Part shown: piece after piece, positions 52,412-59,692 of the stretch | Position numbering within the stretch: the stretch's first letter is position 1 | How the letters are laid out: every line of letters begins with the position of its first letter | Source of the DNA: Bacillota bacterium | Lineage (GTDB): Bacteria > Bacillota > DSM-12270 > Thermacetogeniales > Thermacetogeniaceae | Assembly: GCA_029907475.1 (NCBI GenBank) | Contig: JARYLU010000016.1 | Location: 1 to 62,673 of the forward strand | Length of the DNA: 62,673 nt | Direction of reading: 5' to 3' | Notes under the pieces: generated by a model | Told to the model about the DNA's origin: nothing | Database searches by the model: none | What the model saw: the letters and a program-made list of their open reading frames with translations, nothing else | Made by a program: the position numbers and the translations under genes

Positions 52412-53197
52412 TTAAAAACTAAGAAAATCAGCTTTTTGTCCTTCCCTGGCAAGGCGTTCTTCGGCTAAAACGCAGTATTCGGGAACGGTGTCGTAGCCGA
52501 CCCACCGCCTGCCCAGCCTTTTAGCCGCAACACAGGTCGTTCCGGACCCGCAGAAGGGGTCGAGAACGACGTCGCCAATGTAAGAGTAAAGCCTGATCAC
52601 CCTGCTTGCCAGCTCCACCGGGAAGGGAGCCCCGGTGCGGGCCACGTCCGCGCATGCGTGCAGCTCCACCCAGGCCCGCACGAAGCCCCTGTCGTCGAGG
52701 GAGCCGGAGGGATACGGCCTTTCCACGGCCTTCCGGGGCGCCCAGCTGTGGTGCTCCAGGAGGTTCCTCACCGCGGCCGCGTCCGCCGTCCAGGTTATCT
52801 TGAGCCGCCACTGATTCCCCGCGTTGGAGTAGCTTTCATGTCCTTCCGCCGTAATGCCCAGATGCTCCCGGACCGCGTCCGCGTACCATCTGTCGCGGTG
52901 GCGCACCCAGTAGCCGCCGTCCGACGTCGTGGCCGTGCCCCAGAGGACCCCCAGGACGTAAGCCCCGGCGTCGGTTGCGGTGTCGATGATTTTCACTGGA
53001 CCAGGCTTTCGTTTCCTGTACTGCGGGTCGGGCACCCCAGCTTGGCGAAACTTCCGCGCTATAATACGCGCCATCCAGGGGCTGATGCCCAGTATCTGAG
53101 CTATTTTTATGTTGCTCATGCCCTGCTGGCGCCAGGAAAGCCACTCGGAAGCGGTGACTACACGGTTTTTGACAACAATTTCTGCCACAATGCTCAC
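52412..53197 (-). CDS. HTH-LAGLIDADG-like domain fused to the C-terminal part of a DNA methyltransferase
   Basis: 261 residues in three parts. First is an HTH (MSNIKIAQILGISPWMARII). Second is a region laid out like a LAGLIDADG homing endonuclease: AYVLGVLWGTATTSDGGYWV, a middle section, then RGFVRAWVELHACAD. In the first helix the usual catalytic acid is missing. Third is a beta-class methyltransferase end (APFPVELASRVIRLY, VLDPFCGSGTTCVAAKRLG). The catalytic DPPY/SPPY motif expected upstream is absent, so methylation is unlikely. GTG 53197 overlaps the preceding stop (GTGA) with GGAGAT upstream. Confidence 0.75.
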   Translation of the reverse strand: MSIVAEIVVKNRVVTASEWLSWRQQGMSNIKIAQILGISPWMARIIARKFRQAGVPDPQYRKRKPGPVKIIDTATDAGAYVLGVLWGTATTSDGGYWVRHRDRWYADAVREHLGITAEGHESYSNAGNQWRLKITWTADAAAVRNLLEHHSWAPRKAVERPYPSGSLDDRGFVRAWVELHACADVARTGAPFPVELASRVIRLYSYIGDVVLDPFCGSGTTCVAAKRLGRRWVGYDTVPEYCVLAEERLAREGQKADFLSF

Positions 53198-53589
53198 CTT
53201 TTCAATCTCCAGCACAGAACCAGACCCACGCCCAGACCTGCCCAGCTTCCCGCAAAGGCCAGCGCACAGGCGTAAGCAAGAGATGCAGGCCACGCTACTT
53301 CCAGACCTGCAAACCAGGCCACCATCGGCACAAGGTACGCTCCAGCCCAGGCCAGTCCCAGGGGGAGCTTAGTCTCACGGGAATATTTTCCTGCAAACCA
53401 CCCAGCGGAGGCGCCTGCCAGGAGCATGGCGATAACCGACGCCATGAGCAGGGCTGCGGCTGCCCGCTCGCTCAGGCCCAGGGCTTTTATGCTTTTGGGG
53501 TCCATCATAAAAAGCCCGCCGGCGAAGGCCGCTGTGCCTACTCCAAGCGCAGAAATGATGCTTTCCGCCAAATGCAGATCGTCACGCAT
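53194..53589 (-). CDS. Small four-helix membrane protein, unknown
   Basis: 131 residues with four or so hydrophobic stretches (IISALGVGTAAFAGGLFMM; AAALLMASVIAMLLAGASAG; LAWAGAYLVPMVAWFAGLEV; SLAYACALAFAGSWAGLGVG). No recognised family. It is translationally coupled to the HTH/methyltransferase hybrid (overlapping stop and start) and follows the SEC-C gene by 14 bp. Confidence 0.65.
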   Translation of the reverse strand: MRDDLHLAESIISALGVGTAAFAGGLFMMDPKSIKALGLSERAAAALLMASVIAMLLAGASAGWFAGKYSRETKLPLGLAWAGAYLVPMVAWFAGLEVAWPASLAYACALAFAGSWAGLGVGLVLCWRLKR

Positions 53590-53603
53590 TGAGCATCACC
53601 CGT

Positions 53604-54575
53604 TTATTTGGAGTTACCGGAAGAGATTCGGTCTCCTTTTTCTTTGCTTCTTTCCTCCTCCAGCATCTTCAGCCTCTCCAAGACATCTTCCTTCATAACG
53701 ACATTTCTTTCCAAAGCCATACGGTAAATGCTTTCCGCCTTGTCGTAATCGCGCTGCGCTTTGCTGTCCTCAAAAAGCCAGTACATATCTCCCCAGCCGA
53801 TGTACACCCACGCAGAATCAGGAAACTCTTCCACCAGATTCTGAAAAGCCCTCTCTCCTTTTTCAACCATACCAAGTGCGAAGTAAGATTCTGCTTCTGC
53901 TCTTTTCATGTTTTCGATGATCAATCTATCTGTTGCCGGGAAAAGCATGCAGAACTCCCGGCAGTATTCTATCCTTTTCTCATAGAAAGATAGTTCTTTC
54001 AGACCCGCGTTGCCCAGTTCCATCTCCAAATCCTGGCACCAGTTGAACAGGTTCTGCGTTCCGGAAAAGACCCGCTCTGCGTCTTTAGTGGATTTCATTT
54101 CGGGCGTAAACCGCTTTTTCAGGTGCTCCCACACCTCCAGCCAAACCCTGCAGCCTTCGTCCTCTCTTCCCTCATGACAAAAACTGTACCCATCCTGCAT
54201 CATATCGTCCAGCTTCTCTGAGTTCATTACATGGGGGGCCAATCTCTCCCAAAGGACAACGGCGGCCATCCAGGGGAAGTCCTCGTCGAAGCCTTTTGCG
54301 GTAACGCGGTAGGTCTTCCACCAGTTATTGGCCAAGTCATTGGCGGAGTAAAAACACTCAACGTCCCCAAGGAAATCTTTTTCGGTAACCTCAATGCCGA
54401 ATTCGGCCAGCTTTGAAAAAATCTTTTCTGTGGAAAAAGAACGGATCTCTTCTAAAGTCCAATGTTTCTGCCTTGCCTTAGGAAGGCAGCACTTCTTATA
54501 CTTCTTCCCGCTCCCACATGGACATGGGTCATTTCTGCCGATTTTTGCCAAACCTATCCCCCTCGCCATCTTCAT
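53604..54575 (-). CDS. SEC-C metal-binding motif protein
   Basis: N-terminal SEC-C motif IGRNDPCPCGSGKKYKKCC, a zinc-binding module first known from SecA. The remaining about 285 residues are helical and TPR-like toward the end (GMVEKGERAFQNLVEEFPDS, WVYIGWGDMYWLFEDSKAQR). Such proteins are common in mobile regions; function unclear. 323 residues, intact. Confidence 0.85.
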   Translation of the reverse strand: MKMARGIGLAKIGRNDPCPCGSGKKYKKCCLPKARQKHWTLEEIRSFSTEKIFSKLAEFGIEVTEKDFLGDVECFYSANDLANNWWKTYRVTAKGFDEDFPWMAAVVLWERLAPHVMNSEKLDDMMQDGYSFCHEGREDEGCRVWLEVWEHLKKRFTPEMKSTKDAERVFSGTQNLFNWCQDLEMELGNAGLKELSFYEKRIEYCREFCMLFPATDRLIIENMKRAEAESYFALGMVEKGERAFQNLVEEFPDSAWVYIGWGDMYWLFEDSKAQRDYDKAESIYRMALERNVVMKEDVLERLKMLEEERSKEKGDRISSGNSK

Positions 54576-54619
54576 TTCAGTGTAGAAAGCCAGAAAAATT
54601 TCTCACCACCGCCTGCGGG

Positions 54620-55006
54620 TTAGGTTACCTTCGCCAGCGCCCGGTTCACTTCATTGATATAGAAATATTCCGGGTCAAACTTTCTTCCCCCGGTGTCCTT
54701 TTCTGCCCAAACCAGATAATCGTCATGCTCCGGGTGCCCGGCATCGCGGATAATGCGCAGAAATTCTTCGTAACCCGAAACTCCGCCGACATCCTCCGGT
54801 GGCCTGTGGCGGGTGCCGGCGACGCATACCGGGTAACGCCGTCCTTCTTCGGCCGGCAGTATTTTCTCCAGAACCACCTCATGCCGCCAGTTATCTCCAA
54901 ATCTGCCTGTTCCGGCCCGCCGGGCGGTTTCGGGCTTGCCGCACCCACCCAGCACTACTATAGAGAAGAGCGCCGCCAGGATGAGCAACGCTACCTTGCG
55001 CCACAT
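54620..55006 (-). CDS. Chimeric lipoprotein: lipobox signal joined to a pRiA4b ORF-3 domain
   Basis: Residues 1-22 form a lipoprotein signal (LILAALFSIVVLGGC). Right after about residue 35, FGDNWRHEVVLEKILPAEEG, YPVCVAGTRHRPPEDVGGVS, GYEEFLRIIRDAGHPEHDDY and FDPEYFYINEVNRAL follow. These match the central and C-terminal part of the cytoplasmic plasmid pRiA4b ORF-3 family, whose N-terminal half is missing. GGAGGTG precedes the ATG, so the fusion can be translated. A deletion that joined two unrelated genes is the simplest explanation. Confidence 0.72.
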   Translation of the reverse strand: MWRKVALLILAALFSIVVLGGCGKPETARRAGTGRFGDNWRHEVVLEKILPAEEGRRYPVCVAGTRHRPPEDVGGVSGYEEFLRIIRDAGHPEHDDYLVWAEKDTGGRKFDPEYFYINEVNRALAKVT

Positions 55007-55424
55007 TGGATCTTACACCTCCTGACTCACCGCCTGCCCCGCCGCGACTAGTCGGGTATTTTTCGTCATAGTGAGCCAAGCTCGTGAGGTAGAGGTCGGC
55101 AAATTCGCCCGCTTCTACGTAAACCGCTATCCACGGTTCACAGGCAAAAGCCTCGCATGCCGCCAATAGCTTTTCTCTATCGTCTTTCCCTCCCTGGTAT
55201 GAAAAAATGTTAACAGGCGCCTGCTCACGACCCGGCCTCCGCGTTCTTGACTTAACCGTGATACCCAAGCGTTCTCCTGTTGCAGGGTTATAGGCCATGA
55301 TGTCCAGTCCCGTGTGGTCAACAAGAGCCACTTCGAATCCGGACCGCGAAAGCCAGTTGCAAATCAGATGTTCTCCGAAGTTGCCAATTATCCTCTGGTG
55401 CCGCGAGCTTTTTGTGATCCTCAT
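54891..55424 (-). CDS. Nuclease-like protein (PD-(D/E)XK-type), C-terminally disrupted
   Basis: IIGNFGEHLICNWLSRSGFE, VALVDHTGLDIMAYNPATGE and LGITVKSRTRRP contain the E...D...(x)VK pattern of restriction-like nucleases of the type that acts on holiday-maker or mobile DNA. Up to about residue 127 (HYDEKYPTS) it looks normal; then it turns into Gly/Arg-rich text that runs antiframe through the next gene's signal peptide and stops at 54891. A deletion near 55050 probably cut the true end. Family identity is tentative. Confidence 0.62.
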   Translation of the reverse strand: MRITKSSRHQRIIGNFGEHLICNWLSRSGFEVALVDHTGLDIMAYNPATGERLGITVKSRTRRPGREQAPVNIFSYQGGKDDREKLLAACEAFACEPWIAVYVEAGEFADLYLTSLAHYDEKYPTSRGGAGGESGGVRSNVAQGSVAHPGGALLYSSAGWVRQARNRPAGRNRQIWR

Positions 55425-55722
55425 TTCCCTTTCCCTCCGAACGTGGGCCGATTCGTGCCCAACTCAAAAAATGGCAGGCCGGTCTAGACGCGCGTTGTAC
55501 TGGCGGCGATAATTTCAGTCACTCGCGGAACAAGAGAGCGACCGACCAGGGAAAGATAGGATGCGCCCAAGCTGCCGACCAGTAAGAAAGTCTGTAATAG
55601 AAACTCGCTCGTGTAAACGGAGAACGGCGGGGAGTAACAACAAACAGTACACCCAAGCAACACACAGTAAACCGAAGAAACGGCCTTTTTTACCCCACCG
55701 TTACCCTTTCTCCTTTCGCCGA

Positions 55723-55956
55723 TCACACCACCCTGCAAGTACCTTGGAACCGCCGGAAAAAGTCCCGGTTTTCCGTGTGCACGGGGATCAGAATCTCCGG
55801 CCTGATCGTCTCCACCGTTTCCTCTATCCCCGGGCCGTGGATGTGGCTGCTGCCTTGATAGACAACAGACGGAAATTCCCACTGGGCACTAAAGCAGAAA
55901 CTATACACCTTTTGAAGTAGCCTAACCGCACATTCTTCAAAGTTCTTCGAAGTCAA
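55723..55956 (-). pseudogene. Metallo-beta-lactamase-fold hydrolase C-terminal remnant, copy 1
   Basis: SSHIHGPGIEETVETIRPEI and LIPVHTENRDFFRRFQG resemble the C-terminal SGHA...IRPxxxIPVHTE segment of beta-CASP/RNase J-type hydrolases. The metal-binding N-terminal domain is missing. A second remnant lies at 56500-56605. Downstream (55484-55680, -) is a hydrophobic frame without a good start. Confidence 0.6.
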
Positions 55957-56044
55957 ATCCCGCCGCCCCTTCTTCTCTAGTAGAAGTTTTTTTTAACACC
56001 AGTACCCAAATCCCCTGCCCGGACAGCAACTCCCGGCAAGAATC

Positions 56045-56236
56045 TTACCCGGGCCTGTTCCGCCAAAAGTGTCCCACCACCACCCGTGTCAGTTTCATCT
56101 CGCCGTGCGCCAGGAGTTCCTTCACCACCTCCGTCAGACGATCATCGGCAACTTCATCCAGAACCCGCAGTTCCGCTTGCAATTCCAGCGGTAGCTTCCC
56201 CCGTCGGCCTGCGTGATGTGATTCAGCTGGCAACAC
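56045..56236 (-). CDS. Hypothetical small protein or fragment
   Basis: 63 residues with a plausible helical part (LPLELQAELRVLDEVADDRL, TEVVKELLAHGEMKLTRVVV). GTG start without a clear ribosome site. It is not recognised and may be the tail of a lost gene. Confidence 0.35.
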   Translation of the reverse strand: MLPAESHHAGRRGKLPLELQAELRVLDEVADDRLTEVVKELLAHGEMKLTRVVVGHFWRNRPG

Positions 56237-56254
56237 ACTCCGGCTTGTAGCTCA

Positions 56255-56470
56255 TTACTTTTTCCATCCCCGCTTCCGTGAGGCGTTCACCCGGCACCGC
56301 CCGGCCAGCCGGCATAGTGCACAGCAGCCGGTAAGCCCGGAGAGGAGCGACAAGACACCCAGAAGACCCAGGTAACCCCAAGGGGTGCACGGCCCCCGGA
56401 AAGCGAAGTACAGGGTGCAAAGCAAAGCCATCCCGAAAATGACCCGGGCAAACCGTTCCAGCCAACTCAT
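56255..56470 (-). CDS. Small DUF2892-like inner-membrane protein
   Basis: 71 residues: WLERFARVIFGMALLCTLYF, then GYLGLLGVLSLLSGLTGCCA and LCRLAGRC. Two membrane helices and the T-G-x-C-x-L/C ending fit the DUF2892 (YgaP-tail-like) family. GAGGGAG precedes the ATG. It lies directly after MBL remnant copy 2. Confidence 0.7.
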   Translation of the reverse strand: MSWLERFARVIFGMALLCTLYFAFRGPCTPWGYLGLLGVLSLLSGLTGCCALCRLAGRCRVNASRKRGWKK

Positions 56471-56499
56471 CTCTTGCTCCCTCGTCTACCCCACCACCA

Positions 56500-56605
56500 C
56501 AGATTCCCCTTTTCCGGCCATACCACCCGGCAAATCCCTTCGAAGCGCCGCAAGAGTCCCGGTTTTCGGTATGGACAGGCATCAGTACCTCCGGTCTTAC
56601 CGACC
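56500..56605 (-). pseudogene. Metallo-beta-lactamase-fold hydrolase C-terminal remnant, copy 2
   Basis: In one frame VRPEVLMPVHTENRDS and, after a frameshift, RRFEGICRVV. This is the same peptide as copy 1 (IRPEILIPVHTENRDFFRRF, QGTCRVV). DNA similarity continues about 40 bp past the peptide into GGTGGGGTA in both copies, so the two are a duplicated segment rather than unrelated genes. Confidence 0.6.
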
Positions 56606-57193
56606 TTACAAAAGAGAGTCGAAGAGTTCGTTACTCCAATGCTTGAGTTGACCAAGCATTTCGGCCCAGCCAGCCAATTTCCACTGGTGGAGATCGTTCA
56701 CCATCGCCTCTACTGAAAGCACGTCAGCAAAGCCGTACTCTTCGATCACCGCACTCCGTCCTTCAGAAGTTATCACGCCCCAGATCAGGACGGCCCCGTT
56801 AACCCGGACCTGGCGGCCGCCCACCCTTACCTCAAGTGCCCCGGGATCCCTTGCCAACTGCAGGAACTTCTGAAAGGCCGCGCTTCGGTGGTGCTGCACC
56901 TGCCAGACCCCGGTAAGCTGCAGATAACGGTAATTTTCGAATTCCAGCTCACACTTCATTTCCGCGACAAAGAACTTGCCTGTTTCCCTGTGCCGAAGGG
57001 TAAAGTCAAGGGTGTGCCCGCGCGCTTCGCCCGGCACGCGCAATGTGGGCCGCCCCAGGTCTTCGTAAGGGACCGCGGGATACCTGCACCAGTGCCGGAC
57101 CACCTCTTCGCTGAACAAGCCAAAAAGGCGCGAAAGGAATTTGTCCCGCGCGGGGTTTTCTGTATGGAAAATTTCCTCAAACTGGACTGTCAC
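56606..57193 (-). CDS. Predicted restriction-like nuclease
   Basis: 195 residues. GHTLDFTLRHRETGKFFVAE and MKCELEFENYRYLQLTGVWQ contain a D...ExK-like pattern (LDFTL...VAEMK) of the PD-(D/E)XK superfamily. The start of the protein is FEEIFHTENPARDKFLSRLF. GTG 57193 has AAAGGAG about nine bases upstream. It is not matched to a named family; it may belong to the decayed restriction genes beside it. Confidence 0.6.
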   Translation of the reverse strand: MTVQFEEIFHTENPARDKFLSRLFGLFSEEVVRHWCRYPAVPYEDLGRPTLRVPGEARGHTLDFTLRHRETGKFFVAEMKCELEFENYRYLQLTGVWQVQHHRSAAFQKFLQLARDPGALEVRVGGRQVRVNGAVLIWGVITSEGRSAVIEEYGFADVLSVEAMVNDLHQWKLAGWAEMLGQLKHWSNELFDSLL

Positions 57194-57219
57194 CCTGGGC
57201 CACTCCTTTCGGTTTCCTG

Positions 57220-58128
57220 CTAATCCAGCGTCTCCACAGCCCACAGGCGCCGCACGTGCTCTTCGCTCAAGCAGTCCGCTCCGGCCAGCAGGTGGTTGAG
57301 GTACTCGCGGGTAGGTTTCATCCCGTTCCGCACCCTTTCGGGGTTCGCCACGTAGGTCACGGCGGATACAACTTGACCTATGTCCCGCTGTTCTATGTTG
57401 ACTCGATGGCGCCTGTAGTGGAGAGGAACACCTTCGTAACGGTCGAGCTTCCCCAGCTCTTCTTCAGTCACGGCATAGAGGATGCCTTTTACCACGCTGC
57501 CTAGGCAGGGCACGATGTTAGCAAAGCCTGTCCCCGGAATGTTTCTGGATGCCTTGTTGAACTCCAAGAGTTGCTCAAGCTCCATAAACGGCTTACTGCC
57601 GTCTCTGAAAAGTTTCAGCACGGAGTAAACCACGTCCTTTTTTTCATTTTCATGGCACTCGGGAATGGGTAACTCGTAAAGGAAAAAGGTATTCAAATTT
57701 GCCGAGATGCGCAACCGAATGTAGTAGTCAAAGACAAAACTATTTAGCAAGGCCAGTAAAAAAAGAAATTCCGAAACAGGAAGATTGTGCTGTACTACGC
57801 CGCTTCTTTCATCGTATTGATAATCAACTCTCCGAAAATAGTTGAGAGAATTCCCCAGAAACACTTTCGCCGGAACAATAGATGCAATCAAAGTTCTCTC
57901 ATTGGTAGAGCTTGCCACAGCACGATAGACAAGTCGCGGTACTTTATATTCGAGTTTAAATTCGCCGGACGCGAACTTTCTTTCCGCTGCCGCAATACCA
58001 TCGGCAACAAACTCTCGGAGTTTTTCCCGGCAAGGCCGAATTCTTTCGTTCCTTTTTCGGTAAGAAATTTTTTTATCCTCACGATTTCCTTTCTTATGAG
58101 ACGTTCGCGGCCTTTTTCTTCCCTGTCA
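57220..58128 (-). pseudogene. Chimera: type IIG restriction-modification C-terminal piece fused to a gamma-glutamylcyclotransferase domain
   Basis: The upstream part (ERTLIASIVPAKVFLGNSLN, LPVSEFLFLLALLNSFVFDY, NLNTFFLYELPIPE) is the target-recognition end of Eco57I-type RM enzymes. It extends upstream past 57918 without an ATG (ERIRPCREKLREFVADG). After FNKASRNIPG the sequence becomes a GGCT/AIG2-like fold: TGFANIVPCLGSVVKGILYA, VTEEELGKLDRYEGVPLHYR, YLNHLLAGADCL. The N-terminal YGSN motif of GGCT and the methylase domain of the RM enzyme are both missing. The downstream half might still be translated. Confidence 0.68.
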
Positions 58129-58201
58129 ATTAATTTACCAGGGATATGACACCATCTCTGGGGGTTAACGGTATATTTCGGTCTTAACCGAACACGAATG
58201 T

Positions 58202-58767
58202 CATCCTACGCTATACAAGGGCACCATCAAACTGGAAATGGAGAATTTTGACCGGAGGAACAGCTTCGTCTCCATCCTCGTCTACGACGGCAATGAGTGG
58301 AAGCGGATTAACTACCCGGTCAAGTTCAGCTCCTGGCAGGAAAAAAGGCTGACCGAAGCGGGCTGGGAAAACAAGAGCCCCCGGCTCATTATTCGTGAAA
58401 AGACCGCCGAGATTCACGTCACTCAAGAAAAAACAATTGAGGCAAGAAAAGTGGAAGAATCGAAGAAAAACCCGGACCTCATCACAGTGGGTATTGATTT
58501 GAACGTTAAGAACCTGGCGGTTATTACGGTGCGGATAACCCCCACGGCACCAGCCAGTACTGCTCCCGCTGCGGCCAAAAGGGTGAGAGGTTCTCGCTCA
58601 AAGGCGGGGAGCGGGTCAAGTGCAGGTGGGGCAAGCTCTTCTTCTGCCTCCACTGCAAGTACCTGGTCAACGCCGACTTCAACGCTAGCGTCAACACGCA
58701 CCATAGCTTCTATCAGGAGTTCCACTGGCAGCCCAGGCAGAAGGAGACCAAGAAAAAGGCTGCCTGA
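58202..58767 (+). pseudogene. tnpB: TnpB (IS200/IS605-type) pseudogene with internal deletion
   Basis: The N-terminal region (KGTIKLEMENFDRRNSFVSI, LITVGIDLNVKNLAVITV) carries the first RuvC-like Asp (GIDLNVKNLAV). The frame then shifts straight into the C-terminal zinc finger (NPHGTSQYCSRCGQKG, FFCLHCKYLVNADFNASVNT) and stops at 58767. The central RuvC part with the catalytic Glu is deleted. TnpB is the RNA-guided nuclease of these elements; this copy cannot cut. No tnpA is nearby. Confidence 0.82.
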
Positions 58768-58929
58768 CACGCCCTGCCTGCCTACAGGGCAGGTGGGAGA
58801 AGCATCCTGGAGGGACACCCTGAAGAAGGGATGCCACGCCCGCATGCGGACGAGCATGCACGGAAAGTGGTGGGGCTGTAGCTGAGGTGGGCGGACAAGG
58901 TTCCAGCCCGGGCTGTCTTCTCACCCTTA

Positions 58930-58988
58930 CCTTTTCCGATAGCCGTTCCCAGCCTGGAAGGAACCGGGATCGGCTGGATCGGAAAAGG
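58930..58988. repeat. Long inverted repeat downstream of tnpB
   Basis: CCTTTTCCGAT (58930-58940) and ATCGGAAAAGG (58978-58988) are perfectly complementary, with an inner AGCCG/CGGCT pair extending the stem. It is 163 bp after the tnpB stop. It could be the element's right-end hairpin, part of its guide RNA, or a bidirectional terminator facing the peptidase gene. Confidence 0.65.
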
Positions 58989-59060
58989 GCGGCTAGAACG
59001 ACAGTTGTCCTGGTTTGTCTAGTAAATCAGGTAACTGTGGACGCCACGTATCCATCCCGA

Positions 59061-59465
59061 TCAGCCGATGGACCCTTTTCGCCTTTTCCTTTTTCCCGTA
59101 GAACATTCCTTATGAAACCGGGCCAGAAATTCCGCGTCCTCCCGGGCAAGGTAGTCCACCCCGGCCAGCGATTCCAGGTGGTGGCGCAACTCGTGCCGCA
59201 CCGTCCTCCGCAGCTCCTGCTCCCATACCCCGCGGGGGCTGTCCCCGAGAAGCGCCGCGAAGGACCCATAGTAAAGGACCACATGCCGGCCCAGGAGGTC
59301 GCTCCAGACATACTCTCCCAGGACGAGCAACTCCCCGTCCCGCTTTTCCTCGGGCAGCGCCACAAAACCCCCGTTCAGGTCCCGGCACAACCGGGGAGGA
59401 ATCTCGTCAACCACTCTGTCCGCCAGCCGCGCGAACTCCTCGAAAGACAGCTCGCGCCGCCTCAT
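59061..59465 (-). CDS. Zincin-like metallopeptidase (DUF1025 / MtfA-like minizincin)
   Basis: 134 residues. FEEFARLADRVVDEIPPRLC at the start, VLYYGSFAALLG in the middle and the catalytic zinc motif VRHELRHHLESLAG (HExxH variant HELRH). GGAG lies eight bases before ATG 59465; longer upstream frames lack homology. Cytoplasmic family of unknown substrate. Confidence 0.82.
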   Translation of the reverse strand: MRRRELSFEEFARLADRVVDEIPPRLCRDLNGGFVALPEEKRDGELLVLGEYVWSDLLGRHVVLYYGSFAALLGDSPRGVWEQELRRTVRHELRHHLESLAGVDYLAREDAEFLARFHKECSTGKRKRRKGSIG

Positions 59466-59550
59466 CGCTCTCCGGCGCGATCTTCCCTGCGTCACGTCCA
59501 ATGCCCCTTCCCCTCCATCCGCACCCGCGGCTCGACCAGAACGTTTGGGA

Positions 59551-59640
59551 AGGTTTTCGACGCCAGGCGGGATTTTCCTGCCAAAAAGGTTTTCACCACC
59601 GGGGAGGGTTTTCCTGTAAGAGGTACGCCCGTGTTTTCGC
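59551..59640. repeat. Short GGTTTTC-type repeats
   Basis: On the - strand GAAAA(C/T) recurs five times with spacing of 25, 19, 17 and 19 bases between the GGDEF gene and the peptidase gene. The copies are imperfect. It is not a CRISPR array; it may be an operator or chance. Confidence 0.35.
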
Positions 59641-59692
59641 CCACCAGCCAAGGTATGAAGGTAGCGCAACCGGCGCAGGAACCTTGCCTCCC

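Noticed and set aside
59551-59640. CRISPR array
   Set aside because: The GAAAAC units are only 6 bases with irregular 17-25 base spacing, and no cas gene is in the window.
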